The notes beneath the pieces were generated by a model. It had not been told where the DNA came from. It ran no database searches and saw nothing but the letters and a program-made list of their open reading frames with translations. The position numbers and the translations under genes are program-made. A DNA stretch of 64,000 nt from AC-37 sp036386455 (lineage in GTDB: Bacteria; Actinomycetota; Thermoleophilia; Solirubrobacterales; Thermoleophilaceae). The stretch covers positions 1 through 64,000 of the forward strand of contig DASVVS010000173.1 of assembly GCA_036386455.1 (NCBI GenBank), given 5' to 3'. Within the stretch, counting starts at the first letter, position 1, and each line of letters begins with the position of its first letter. This document shows, in pieces, positions 15,868 through 26,053 of this stretch.

Positions 15868-16662
15868 GTGGTGGTGGTCACGAGCCGGCTCTGGCAGACC
15901 ACCGCCACCGCCATCCGCCGCGGCGACGAATGCCTGCTCGTGGACTCGCCGTACTTCCCCGACGAGCTCGACATCCTGCCGACGCTGCTCGCCCAGGCCG
16001 GGTTCGAGCCCGACGGGCTGCTGGCCACGCACGCCGACTACGACCACCTGCTCGGGCGCCTCGCGTTCCCCGGACTGGCGCTCGGCGTGGGCTGGCAGAC
16101 GGCCGAGCGCCTGCGCAGCGAGCCCGGCGGCGCCCAGCGCGAGCTGCGCGACGCCGATGCCGAGCACTACGTGGAGCGCGCCGCGCCGCTGTCGCTCGGC
16201 GCCTACCAGGAGCTGCCCGTGCCCGGCTCGATCGAGATCGGCGACGCCGAGATCGAGCTGCACCCCGCCGACGGTCACGCCCCCGACGGCACCGCGTTCC
16301 TCGCCCGCTTCGCCGGCGTGCTGGTCTGCGGCGACTACCTGTCCGACGTGGAGATCCCGCTCATCGCCTCAGCCGGCTCGCTGGACGACTACCGCGCCAC
16401 CCTGGCGCGCCTGGCGCCGCTGGTCGAGGCGGCCGAGACCGTGGTGCCGGGGCACGGCTCGCCGCACTCGCGCGAGACGGCGCTGCGCATCCTCGACGAG
16501 GACGTGGACTACCTCGACGCCGTCGAGCGCGGTGAGGAGAAGGCGAAGCTGCCGCCCGGGCGCGACACGAAGCGCCAGCGCGAGATCCACGCGGACAACG
16601 TGCGCAAGCACGGCGGCGGCGGCGCCGAAGCGCCACCGCCGCCGGACCCGCGGAGCCTCTAG
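15868..16662 (+). CDS. Metallo-beta-lactamase fold hydrolase
   Basis: A protein of about 264 residues with the MBL metal motif in the form THADYDHLLG (about 54-63), a variant of HxHxDH in which the first His is followed by Ala-Asp-Tyr. Further ligands are the His in ADGHAPDG, the Asp in VCGDYLSD and the His in VVPGHGSPHS. The general role is hydrolysis of a thioester or ester with one or two metal ions; substrate unknown. The start is uncertain: GTG codons at 15868, 15871 and 15874 are all possible and none has a clear ribosome-binding site. The C-terminus is Gly/Pro-rich. The stop TAG shares a CTAG with the convergent gene. Confidence 0.82.
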   Translation: MVVVTSRLWQTTATAIRRGDECLLVDSPYFPDELDILPTLLAQAGFEPDGLLATHADYDHLLGRLAFPGLALGVGWQTAERLRSEPGGAQRELRDADAEHYVERAAPLSLGAYQELPVPGSIEIGDAEIELHPADGHAPDGTAFLARFAGVLVCGDYLSDVEIPLIASAGSLDDYRATLARLAPLVEAAETVVPGHGSPHSRETALRILDEDVDYLDAVERGEEKAKLPPGRDTKRQREIHADNVRKHGGGGAEAPPPPDPRSL

Positions 16663-18848
16663 CGGCCCACCGTCACCCGCAGGGCGGGCGAGCCGTCGCT
16701 GTTGCGGTCCGAATCGCCGGCCCACTGGGCGACGAAGTAGGACGTCCGCGAGACGGTGAAGTTCGCCGAGAACTTGCCGTCGGAGCGAACCGTCGCGATC
16801 TGCCGCGTCACGCGGGCGTTGCCGGCGTCACGCATCACGACCTCGACACGGGCGCCCGGGGCCGACGGGTTCAGCCGCCCGTCGATCCGCACCTTCGCCT
16901 TGCGGCGCAGCGACCGCGTCTTGGTCGTCAGGGTCAGCGTCGACGGCTCGGCAGCGTCGCCGCCCGTCTGGGTCGCCTTCATCTCGTTCGAGCCGACCAG
17001 CGCGTACGCCACACCGCCCGGCGCGGCCACCAGCGGGCCGGCTCCGGAGCCGATGAAGTTCTGCGAGATCAGCTGCGGACGCCAGCTCGCGCCGCCGTCC
17101 GAGGTGTGCATGATCCAGCCGGCCTCGAGACCGCCGAACGAGTCGGTCGCGAGATAGCCGTTCTGGGCGTCGCCGAAGGCGATCTGGTACGGACGCGCGA
17201 ACCCGGTCGTGAAGACCTCGGTCCAGCGCGCGCCGCGGTTGCCGGTCCGCCACACGCGGCCGTCGGCCGCCAGGGCGAAGCCCGTCTTGCGGTCCACGAA
17301 GTCGAGCTGGAGGATCGACTTGCGGCCGGGCCGCTTGATCGCCTTCCAGCTCTGGCCCTCGTTGGTCGAGTAGGCGATGACCTTCTTGCCGTGGACGTAG
17401 ATCACGCCGTCGCCGGTGCGGTCCACGTCCTCGAGATCCGCGTTCGCGACGGCCGCCGACTCGACCGGGTCGAAGTTCGACCCGGCGTTGGCCGAGCGGC
17501 GGATGCCGCGCGGGCCGATCAGCGTCACCACGTTGCCGTCGGGCGAGGCCGTCATGGCCCGCGGGCGGACGCCGGACTCGCCGAGGATCGCCCAGCTGCC
17601 GCCGCCGTTGTCGGTGCGGAAGACCGCGCCGGCGCTGTCGACCGCGTAGCCGAGCGACGAGGTCGGGAACGCCACGTCGACCACAGCCGCCGTGTTGTCG
17701 GTCGTGGGCACGCCCACGCGCTGCCAGGTGGCACCGCTGTCGGTCGTGCGCGCCACCGAGCCCGCCTCGCCCGGCGCGAACGCCGTGCTCTGCGAGGTCA
17801 GCCGCAGGCGGGTGAAGCCGCCCGGCAGGTTCGAGAACGCCGAGAGGTAGGTCTTGCCGGCGTCGTCCGAGAGCGCCGCGTCCTGCGGCCGCCCGACGGC
17901 CACGACGCGCGTGGCCGACTGGAAGCTCGCGGCCGCGCCGCTCACCGCGCCCTCGACCGCAGGGGAGCCGCCGTACGTGGCGGGCTGCGGATCGGTGGCG
18001 AAGCCGTCGTCGGTGTACAGGAGCGTGTTGTTGGTCGTGACCACCACGCAGTTGAGCGCGTCCGCGCAGCGGATCGAGCGCATGTTGGCCGACGGGGAGC
18101 CCTGCGGCACCCAGACCGCGCCGGCGTCCTCGGTCTTCAGGACCGTGCCCTGCCCGACCGCATAGCCGACGTTCGAGCTCACGAAGTGCACGCTGCGCAC
18201 GGCCGACGAGCTCGCGACCTCGGTCCAGCTCGCGCCCGCGTTGGTCGTGCGGTAGATCTTGCCGAGCGTGTCCGAGCCGGTCACGACGACGCCGTTGTTG
18301 GCGTCGGTGAACCAGGCGTCGTTCGGCGGGCCGCCGGAGGACGACGGGATCCGGGCCCCGGACGAGAACCGCGAGCCACCGTCGTCGGTGCGCAGGATGG
18401 AGCCATCCGCGCGGACGAGGTAGCCGATGTCCCGGGTCGGGAAGTGCAGCGCCGCGAGCGGCGAGGCGCAGTTGGCGGACGGGTTGAAGCGCACGCGGCG
18501 GATCGTCGTGCCGCCGTCGAGCGAGCGCAGCAGCGTGCAGCCGCCGCCGGCCACGAACGCGTCGGCGTCGATCACGCGGAGCTCCGTGAGGTCGTCCGTC
18601 AGGCCGGTGCGGACGCCGCTCCAGTTGGCGCCGCCGTCGTCGGTCCGGATGATCGTCCCGAACTCGCCGATCGCGTAGCCGCGACCGCCGGCGAAGTCGA
18701 TGGCGGTAAGAGTGTTGCCCTGGGGCGTCGGGCTGCCCCAGGTCCAGCCGGACTGGCTGGTCCTGACCGGTGCGGCCCCCGCTAGGGCCACGAGGGTCGC
18801 CGCTACAAGAACGGCGGCGACCGACGCAAACGCGCAGCGCTTCAACAT
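16659..18848 (-). CDS. Secreted YCF48/BNR-type beta-propeller protein with C-terminal beta-sandwich
   Basis: A 729-residue exported protein. The start at 18848 gives a clean signal peptide (MLKRCAFASVAAVLVAATLV, cleavage near AGAAPVR), with GGAGAGGA-like purines about 10 nt upstream; the longer frame to 18902 spoils it. The body is a chain of repeats of the type YAIGEFGTIIRTDDGGANW, the YCF48/sialidase Asp-box pattern, at roughly 40-50 residue intervals from residue 45 to about 620. A basic segment (LTTKTRSLRRKAKVRIDG, from about 640) begins a beta-sandwich of about 90 residues. No catalytic residues are recognised, so it is probably a surface binding or structural protein. It is alone between convergent and codirectional neighbours. 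Confidence 0.8.
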   Translation of the reverse strand: MLKRCAFASVAAVLVAATLVALAGAAPVRTSQSGWTWGSPTPQGNTLTAIDFAGGRGYAIGEFGTIIRTDDGGANWSGVRTGLTDDLTELRVIDADAFVAGGGCTLLRSLDGGTTIRRVRFNPSANCASPLAALHFPTRDIGYLVRADGSILRTDDGGSRFSSGARIPSSSGGPPNDAWFTDANNGVVVTGSDTLGKIYRTTNAGASWTEVASSSAVRSVHFVSSNVGYAVGQGTVLKTEDAGAVWVPQGSPSANMRSIRCADALNCVVVTTNNTLLYTDDGFATDPQPATYGGSPAVEGAVSGAAASFQSATRVVAVGRPQDAALSDDAGKTYLSAFSNLPGGFTRLRLTSQSTAFAPGEAGSVARTTDSGATWQRVGVPTTDNTAAVVDVAFPTSSLGYAVDSAGAVFRTDNGGGSWAILGESGVRPRAMTASPDGNVVTLIGPRGIRRSANAGSNFDPVESAAVANADLEDVDRTGDGVIYVHGKKVIAYSTNEGQSWKAIKRPGRKSILQLDFVDRKTGFALAADGRVWRTGNRGARWTEVFTTGFARPYQIAFGDAQNGYLATDSFGGLEAGWIMHTSDGGASWRPQLISQNFIGSGAGPLVAAPGGVAYALVGSNEMKATQTGGDAAEPSTLTLTTKTRSLRRKAKVRIDGRLNPSAPGARVEVVMRDAGNARVTRQIATVRSDGKFSANFTVSRTSYFVAQWAGDSDRNSDGSPALRVTVGR

Positions 18849-18950
18849 TGGATCGAGTTCCTCTCCTGCTGTTCCCCCGAGCGCGCGGAACGCGCCGGCC
18901 ATGTCAGAGGCGCTAACCCGCCCGGGAGCGAGAAAGTTGCGCTTGCGTGC

Positions 18951-19400
18951 CTAGGAGTTCTTGCGGACGTGCCAGGTGACGGTCATCGCCGCCACCTCCT
19001 CGCCGTCCGAATTCGTCATCTCGACCTGCACCGGAAAGCGGATCTTCCCCTCGGAGTCGAGCTGCTCGAGCAGCGCCGTAACGTCCTCGCCGAGCGTGGC
19101 GGTGGCGTCGATCGCGCCCTTGGCGAGCTTCTTGTAGTCGATCTCCGCACCGCGGGCGAGCGGCGTGATCCCGCCGAGGTGATCGGCGAAGCCGCCCATG
19201 AAGGCCGCGCCCGACGCGGCCTCGCCGGCCGCGAACAGCCCGGCGGCGTGCTGCGAGCCGACGTGGTTGTGGAGGTGGTCCTCGTCGGGGAGGCGCACCA
19301 CCCCGCGGCCGTCGGCGATCTCGACCACCTCGAGGCCGACGTGGGTGTTGAACGGGATGGCTCCCTGGAGAGCGTCGCGAAGCGCGTCGTAGTCGGGCAT
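18951..19400 (-). CDS. Hotdog-fold thioesterase-like protein (DUF4442/PaaI type)
   Basis: A 149-residue protein with the hotdog pattern: amphipathic N-terminus (IPFNTHVGLEVVEIADGRG), then HNHVGSQHAAGLFAAGEAASG where the central helix lies, and three beta strands ending MTVTWHVRKNS. Related proteins hydrolyse acyl-CoA thioesters, but DUF4442 members often lack the known catalytic residues. The ATG at 19400 is the only start that leaves the domain intact. It follows the MFS gene after 17 bp in the same direction. Confidence 0.75.
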   Translation of the reverse strand: MPDYDALRDALQGAIPFNTHVGLEVVEIADGRGVVRLPDEDHLHNHVGSQHAAGLFAAGEAASGAAFMGGFADHLGGITPLARGAEIDYKKLAKGAIDATATLGEDVTALLEQLDSEGKIRFPVQVEMTNSDGEEVAAMTVTWHVRKNS

Positions 19401-19417
19401 GGGCGGCAGCCTACGGC

Positions 19418-20590
19418 CTAGCGGGCGACCGCGCCCTCCGGCTCCTCGACCCGTGTGATGAGCAGCGCCGAGAAAGCCATGCCGCCGAGCAGGACGAAGC
19501 CGAGCACGCCGAAGCCGGCGACCGCGAGCACGAACCCGCCCAGCATCGCGCCGATCGTGTAGCCGAGCTGCGCGCTGGTGGTGCGCGCGGCCATCATCGC
19601 GCCCGGGGTCGCCGGCAGGAGGCCCAGCGCGAGTGCGCTCGAGCTGGTGGAGCGGATGCCGGCGCTCAGCGCCATCACGAAGAACAGGGCCACCGTGAAC
19701 GCGATCGCGGGCGTGAAGTTCATGATCACCGCCAGCAGGCCGCCCATCACGAGCGCCGACGCGACCACCATCCGGCGCCGGCCCCGGCCGAGCCGCCGCG
19801 CCAGCCGGTCGGCGCCGAGCGTGGAGATCAGGAAGGCGACCGAGCCGATCGCCAGCAGGAAGCCCACGAGCGCCTCCCCGACGTCGTAGGTCTTCACGTA
19901 GAAGGCGCCGATGTACGTGAGCTCGGCGGTCCACGCCGAGTAGGCGACGAACTCGGCGATCGTCCAGCGGCGGGCCGAGGGGTCGCGCGCGACGTCGGTC
20001 ATCCCGCTGCGCTCGGTCGCGCGCTGCTCCTCGCCCGCGCGCGTGAGCACCGCCGCCGCCAGCGCCGCCAGCGCGGCCGCCCCGGGAACGGTGTACGCGA
20101 GCCGCCACGACACGGCGTCGGTCAGCAGCCCGATGACCGGGTTGCCGACGATCCACGCGATCGACTGCGACCCGACGACGTACCCGAGCGCCCACGGCTG
20201 GTCCTCCTCGTCGAACCAGGCGCCGGCTCCCGCGAACCCCGCCGACAGCAGGCAAGCGACGGCGAGCCCGATGAACGCGTGGCCGAGGTAGAAGACCGGC
20301 AGACCGCCGGCCGCGGAGGTGATCGCGTGGCCGGCGACCGCGAACGAGGCGCCCCAGGTGAGCAGCGGCCGGACCCCGATCCGGTCGACCAGCGGGCCCA
20401 CCCGCAGCGACGCGATCGCCGCCACCGCCGCCATGACCGTGCGAGCCTGGCCGATCGCGCTGACGGAGGCGCCGAGGTCGCGGCCGATCTCGACCATGAT
20501 CGGCGCCAGGACCATGATGCTCGCCTGCGCCGCCAGGGTGGCGAGCACGAGCGGGATCAGCGGGCGGGGGTCACGGCGGCGCGAGGGCAC
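19418..20590 (-). CDS. Major facilitator superfamily transporter
   Basis: A 390-residue membrane protein with about 12 hydrophobic segments and the MFS loop signature between helices 2 and 3 in the form GPLVDRIGVRPLL, repeated in degenerate form as ADRLARRLGRGRRRM after helix 8. It is likely a proton-coupled exporter of the drug or sugar efflux type; substrate unknown. The GTG start has no obvious ribosome-binding site. The thioesterase-like gene follows in the same direction. Confidence 0.87.
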   Translation of the reverse strand: MPSRRRDPRPLIPLVLATLAAQASIMVLAPIMVEIGRDLGASVSAIGQARTVMAAVAAIASLRVGPLVDRIGVRPLLTWGASFAVAGHAITSAAGGLPVFYLGHAFIGLAVACLLSAGFAGAGAWFDEEDQPWALGYVVGSQSIAWIVGNPVIGLLTDAVSWRLAYTVPGAAALAALAAAVLTRAGEEQRATERSGMTDVARDPSARRWTIAEFVAYSAWTAELTYIGAFYVKTYDVGEALVGFLLAIGSVAFLISTLGADRLARRLGRGRRRMVVASALVMGGLLAVIMNFTPAIAFTVALFFVMALSAGIRSTSSSALALGLLPATPGAMMAARTTSAQLGYTIGAMLGGFVLAVAGFGVLGFVLLGGMAFSALLITRVEEPEGAVAR

Positions 20591-20612
20591 GCCGGAGAGG
20601 ATCGCAGCGCCG

Positions 20613-21656
20613 TTACGAAGCGCAGTACGGCAGGCCGAGCGCCGCGAAGCGCCGGTCGGCAGTGGCGATCAGGCCCTCGATCGCCGGGCGGTGCTGCTCG
20701 ATGACCGGGGTGGGGTCGCCGGGCGCGCGGTGGATGTCGCGCATCATCCGGTCGAGCGCGACGTTCAGCCGGCGGTGGTGCGCCCGCACCTCCTTGACGT
20801 CCGTCTTCACGGCGGCCGGCGGCTTGGGCAGCTTGGCGATCTTGCGCTCCTCCTGGCGGTAGAGCACGCGCGCGCTGATCAGGTTGAGCTGGCCGGTGCG
20901 GCCCAGCGCCTTCTCCTGCCGCACGCGCTTCTCGCAGATCTGGTCGATCTTGGCCATGTACGGGTTGCTGCTGCGCGCGGCGAGCATCGGGTCCATCGGC
21001 TTGAACGCGACCATCGCCGCCAGCGCGGCCCCGACCCACAGCACCGGATAGACGACGAGCAGCGGCGACTCCGGCGCCGGCCTGAAGATGCGGTTGTCCT
21101 CGCGGACGATCGTACCGGCGAGCATGTCGCCGATGCGCTGGCGCTTCTTCCCGCTGGCCAGCACGGCCACGATCCCTATGAGCGTGTAGTCGATCGGCCG
21201 CGCGATCGTGCGGGCGGCGATCTTCGACGCCGTCGCAGCGCTCCCGTCCGGGTGCACCACGCGCAGCTTCATGATCTTCTTGCCGAGCGTCTGCCCCTTG
21301 AGCGACTCCATCACGAAGAAGTAGGACATGTCGATCGCCAGCACCATCAGCCCGGCGGCGATCGTGATGCCGTCGGTGAGGTGCACCAGCGCGAACGCGA
21401 ACGGGACCAGCAGCAGCGAGTCGATCGTGCGCGCGCGGCGGCGCCGGCGGTCGAGCGAGCGGCGGTCCTCGTGGGTGAAGTCGGCCTCGGCCTCCTCGCC
21501 GATCGACGATGCGGCGGCCACCGACGCCGCCGTCGGCAGTCCGGCGCCATGCTGAGTCTCGTCCGTGTCGCGGCGCGGCCGCTCGGGCGGGAACGGCGTG
21601 TCCCAGCCGGGTAGCTGCGCGACGTCGGTGTGCTGCTGATCGTTCACCTCCGGCAT
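20613..21656 (-). CDS. RDD-family membrane protein with C-terminal extension
   Basis: A 347-residue protein. After a charged 75-residue N-terminus comes an RDD domain (about 76-195) with RRRRARTIDSLLL, the MESLKGQTLGKKIMKLRVV motif and ARPIDYTLIG; it has three to four membrane segments. A further hydrophobic segment lies near residue 210, followed by a 130-residue soluble, helix-rich, basic tail. RDD proteins are poorly understood; some act in ion homeostasis. The tail is longer than in most members. The gene is 22 bp upstream of the MFS gene, on the same strand. Confidence 0.8.
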   Translation of the reverse strand: MPEVNDQQHTDVAQLPGWDTPFPPERPRRDTDETQHGAGLPTAASVAAASSIGEEAEADFTHEDRRSLDRRRRRARTIDSLLLVPFAFALVHLTDGITIAAGLMVLAIDMSYFFVMESLKGQTLGKKIMKLRVVHPDGSAATASKIAARTIARPIDYTLIGIVAVLASGKKRQRIGDMLAGTIVREDNRIFRPAPESPLLVVYPVLWVGAALAAMVAFKPMDPMLAARSSNPYMAKIDQICEKRVRQEKALGRTGQLNLISARVLYRQEERKIAKLPKPPAAVKTDVKEVRAHHRRLNVALDRMMRDIHRAPGDPTPVIEQHRPAIEGLIATADRRFAALGLPYCAS

Positions 21657-21711
21657 CTATCGAGCGCCGGAGGGCTGGCCTTTAGGCGCCGGAGCGGCGC
21701 TCAGCGGTGCG

Positions 21712-24201
21712 TCAGTGCCCGCGGAAGCGCGAGTTCTTGATCGACACGCGTGCGTACGCGGCCTTGCTGACGTTGCCGGCCCTGTCCTGGGCGAGCAGGC
21801 GGAACGCGTAGCGGCCGCTCTTCGTGGCCTTGTAGTTCCACTTGCGGCGATCCACGCCGGTGCGCAGGGTCTTCCACTTGCCGCCCCGCTTGACCTGGAG
21901 CTTGAGCCACTTCAGGCCGCTGCCGCCGGTGTCGTAGACCGAGTACTTCAGGTGGATCCGGTGGTGGCTCGGGTGCCGGCTCGCGCGCAGCTTCACGGTC
22001 GGCGCGGTGCGGTCCACGACGCCCGTCTCGGTGGCCGGCTTGGCCTCCTCCTGGACGGGCTGGTTGAAGCCCTCGCCGTACTCCTGCCCCGCCTCGGGAC
22101 CGCGGCCGCCCGCCGTCTGGTCGCCGGGCAGCATCACCATGCGCCAGTCGAACACGATCTCGTTCAGCGGCACGGTCTGGCGGGCGTTGTCGGAGTCGAC
22201 CAGGAACAGCAGGTGCAGCCCGTGGGTGCCGATGCTGCCCTGGAAGAACCGCTCGGCCGCGTTGGGCTCGCCGTCCTCGGGCTTCCAGCAGGTGCGCCGC
22301 TCGCCGGCCGCGGTGGTGCGCGGCTCGTCACCGGAGCGCAGCTTGACCTTCGGTCCCGGGTCGGTGCCGGTGCCGTCGTCGAAGCACGCGTCGTCGCGGT
22401 AGTACGGCGTGCCGACGACCGACTGCGCCGCTCCGCCCGGGTTCAGGTCACGGACGTCCGCCGTGATCCGGTCGACGATCGTGCCGTGCGGGCCGGCGAT
22501 CTCGTTCCACTCGAGCGCCGCGTTGGCCTTGCTGAAGGTCGGGTCGAAGAGGTCGACCGACTGGTGGTAGGGCCGGTTGCAGAGCGAGTCGAGCGGGTTG
22601 ATCCCCTGGAAGTCCGGCTCGCGGATCTGGTCGAACTCGGGGCCGCACTGCATGATCGGATCGCAGAGCGGGAGCGTGTTGTAGATCGAGCGGTAGCCCT
22701 GGTCGACCTGGCTCGTGTCGTTCGCGTCGTAGTTGTCGTTGCACGGGTCGTCCACGTTGCCGAAGACCTCGTCGTTCTTGCCGTCCACGTCCACGCCGTC
22801 GAGCCGGACCGAGTTGTAGAAGCGCTTCATCCGGTTCGCGTTGAAGTCCCACTGCGCGTAGATGCCGTCGAGCGGCGGGATGATGTGCACGCGCAGGAAG
22901 TTCTTCTGGCGCACCTCGTAGCGGTAGAAGGTCTCGCGGCGGACCACGTTGGTGCCGGAGTCGGCGCCCCACGTCTCGCGGATCACGCGCACGGGGCCGG
23001 TGCGCTCGCCGAGCAGCGTGCTCGACCCGCCCCAGTTGGTGTCCTCCTCCTCGAAGCCGCAGCACGGCGTCTCCGAGCCCGGATCCTGGGCGAAGGCGCG
23101 GGCCTTCCAGCGGTCCACCACGTCGGCCGCGTAGGTCTTGCCCTTGTCGGGCGAGATGTTGATCTCGGTCATCAGCCAGCGGCCGTCGTAGCGGAAGCGG
23201 TAGCGGTCGGTCTTGACCGTGGCGTAGTCGCGCGGGCGGCGGCGCTCGATCTTGGGCTTGCCGTCGGGACCCTTGACGACGTTGCCCTCCTTGTCGCAGT
23301 ACGGGCCGGGCCGGGCGTTGCCGTAGTCGCGGTAGCTCGACTCCGACTTCTCGAAGGTGTCGGCGATCTTGTCGCGCTTGTACTGCACGTACCCGTTCGT
23401 CTCGTCGTAGGCGGGCTTCGGCCCGTTCGGCGCGCGCTGCATCACGTACACGTAGCGGGGCGGCGCAGCCTGGTTGGTCGGGTCGCTGACGAGGACCTCG
23501 TAAGAGGACGCGATCCCGTCCGGCAGCGTGGAGGGGCCCTTGTCGCCCGCGTCGGCGTACATGAACGCCAGCTCGTCGTTGTCGTCGAGGCCGGGGACGG
23601 GGTCGCGGGCCACGTCGGAGGCGGGCGCCGCCTTGCACTGGTCGCCCTCCGCGTTCAGGTACCAGCGGAAGCCCTCGCGGTCGTACGCGTAGGTGGTGTG
23701 CTGGTCCTCGCCCGAGAAGAATGCGAAGCCCGAGGCGGCGTTGTTCAGGTAGCGCGTGAAGACCTCGTCGACCTGGAACGGGATCTGCTTCCAGGCCTTC
23801 TTGGCGGCGTCGTAGCGGTAGCCGAGCAGGCGGTCGACGGCGACCGCGCCGCCCAGGGCGTTGTACGCGTCGTTCTGGAAGCGGCCGGTGTCCGCGTGCG
23901 GCTCCGCGTAGTGGTTGTGGTCGCACGGCGGCGCCTCGGGCTTCGGGAACTCGTCGGGGATCTGGTGCGTCTGGCACTCGAGGTCCACCAGCGGCAACCG
24001 AGCGGTCTGGTTGGGCGGGACCGACCACAGCGGCAGGTCCGAGCCGCGCAGCACCACCGGCTCGCTGTCGCGCTTGGCCGGCGGGTTGGCGCTGCCGGCG
24101 TCGCCGGGGAACGGCACGGCGGGCTGCGCGGACGCAGCCGCGGGCAGCGCGAGCAGCAGCGCTGCGATCGATAGAACCCCCCTCCGCACCACCCCCGTCA
24201 T
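21712..24201 (-). CDS. Large secreted protein of unknown function (829 aa)
   Basis: A signal peptide (VLSIAALLLALPAAASAQPAV, residues 9-29) starts an 829-residue exported protein I do not recognise. The body is rich in aromatic and acidic residues (for example DGRWLMTEINISPDKGKTY and HIIPPLDGIYAQWDFNANRM) and has many cysteines between residues 75 and 650 (CQTH, CDHNHY, PCCGFEEED, CNDNYD), suggesting disulfides. The last 100 residues form a basic Ig-like domain (APTVKLRASRHPSHHRIHLK). The fold of the body may be a beta-propeller or lectin; this is a guess. TACCCT lies 7 nt before the ATG, suggesting a leaderless mRNA. Confidence 0.8.
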   Translation of the reverse strand: MTGVVRRGVLSIAALLLALPAAASAQPAVPFPGDAGSANPPAKRDSEPVVLRGSDLPLWSVPPNQTARLPLVDLECQTHQIPDEFPKPEAPPCDHNHYAEPHADTGRFQNDAYNALGGAVAVDRLLGYRYDAAKKAWKQIPFQVDEVFTRYLNNAASGFAFFSGEDQHTTYAYDREGFRWYLNAEGDQCKAAPASDVARDPVPGLDDNDELAFMYADAGDKGPSTLPDGIASSYEVLVSDPTNQAAPPRYVYVMQRAPNGPKPAYDETNGYVQYKRDKIADTFEKSESSYRDYGNARPGPYCDKEGNVVKGPDGKPKIERRRPRDYATVKTDRYRFRYDGRWLMTEINISPDKGKTYAADVVDRWKARAFAQDPGSETPCCGFEEEDTNWGGSSTLLGERTGPVRVIRETWGADSGTNVVRRETFYRYEVRQKNFLRVHIIPPLDGIYAQWDFNANRMKRFYNSVRLDGVDVDGKNDEVFGNVDDPCNDNYDANDTSQVDQGYRSIYNTLPLCDPIMQCGPEFDQIREPDFQGINPLDSLCNRPYHQSVDLFDPTFSKANAALEWNEIAGPHGTIVDRITADVRDLNPGGAAQSVVGTPYYRDDACFDDGTGTDPGPKVKLRSGDEPRTTAAGERRTCWKPEDGEPNAAERFFQGSIGTHGLHLLFLVDSDNARQTVPLNEIVFDWRMVMLPGDQTAGGRGPEAGQEYGEGFNQPVQEEAKPATETGVVDRTAPTVKLRASRHPSHHRIHLKYSVYDTGGSGLKWLKLQVKRGGKWKTLRTGVDRRKWNYKATKSGRYAFRLLAQDRAGNVSKAAYARVSIKNSRFRGH

Positions 24202-24208
24202 ACCCCGG

Positions 24209-24214
24209 AGGGTA
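24209..24214 (-). promoter_or_regulatory. Putative leaderless -10 element of the 24201 secreted protein gene
   Basis: TACCCT on the minus strand, 7 nt before the ATG; it also lies inside the short gap to the upstream carboxylase gene, which gives a separate transcript. Confidence 0.4.
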
Positions 24215-24223
24215 GGCGGCTAA

Positions 24224-25999
<1,776 letters not shown>

Positions 26000-26053
26000 G
26001 CGGCGCGGAAGCCTACTGAGGCACGCGCGGCACGGCCGGAAACCGGCGCGCCT

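Noticed and set aside
21715..24174. An 819-codon plus-strand frame opposite the 829-aa secreted protein
   Set aside because: Because both frames are of similar length I compared them: the minus frame has a signal peptide, cysteines and mixed composition, while the plus frame is Val/Arg/Ala/Leu mirror sequence.
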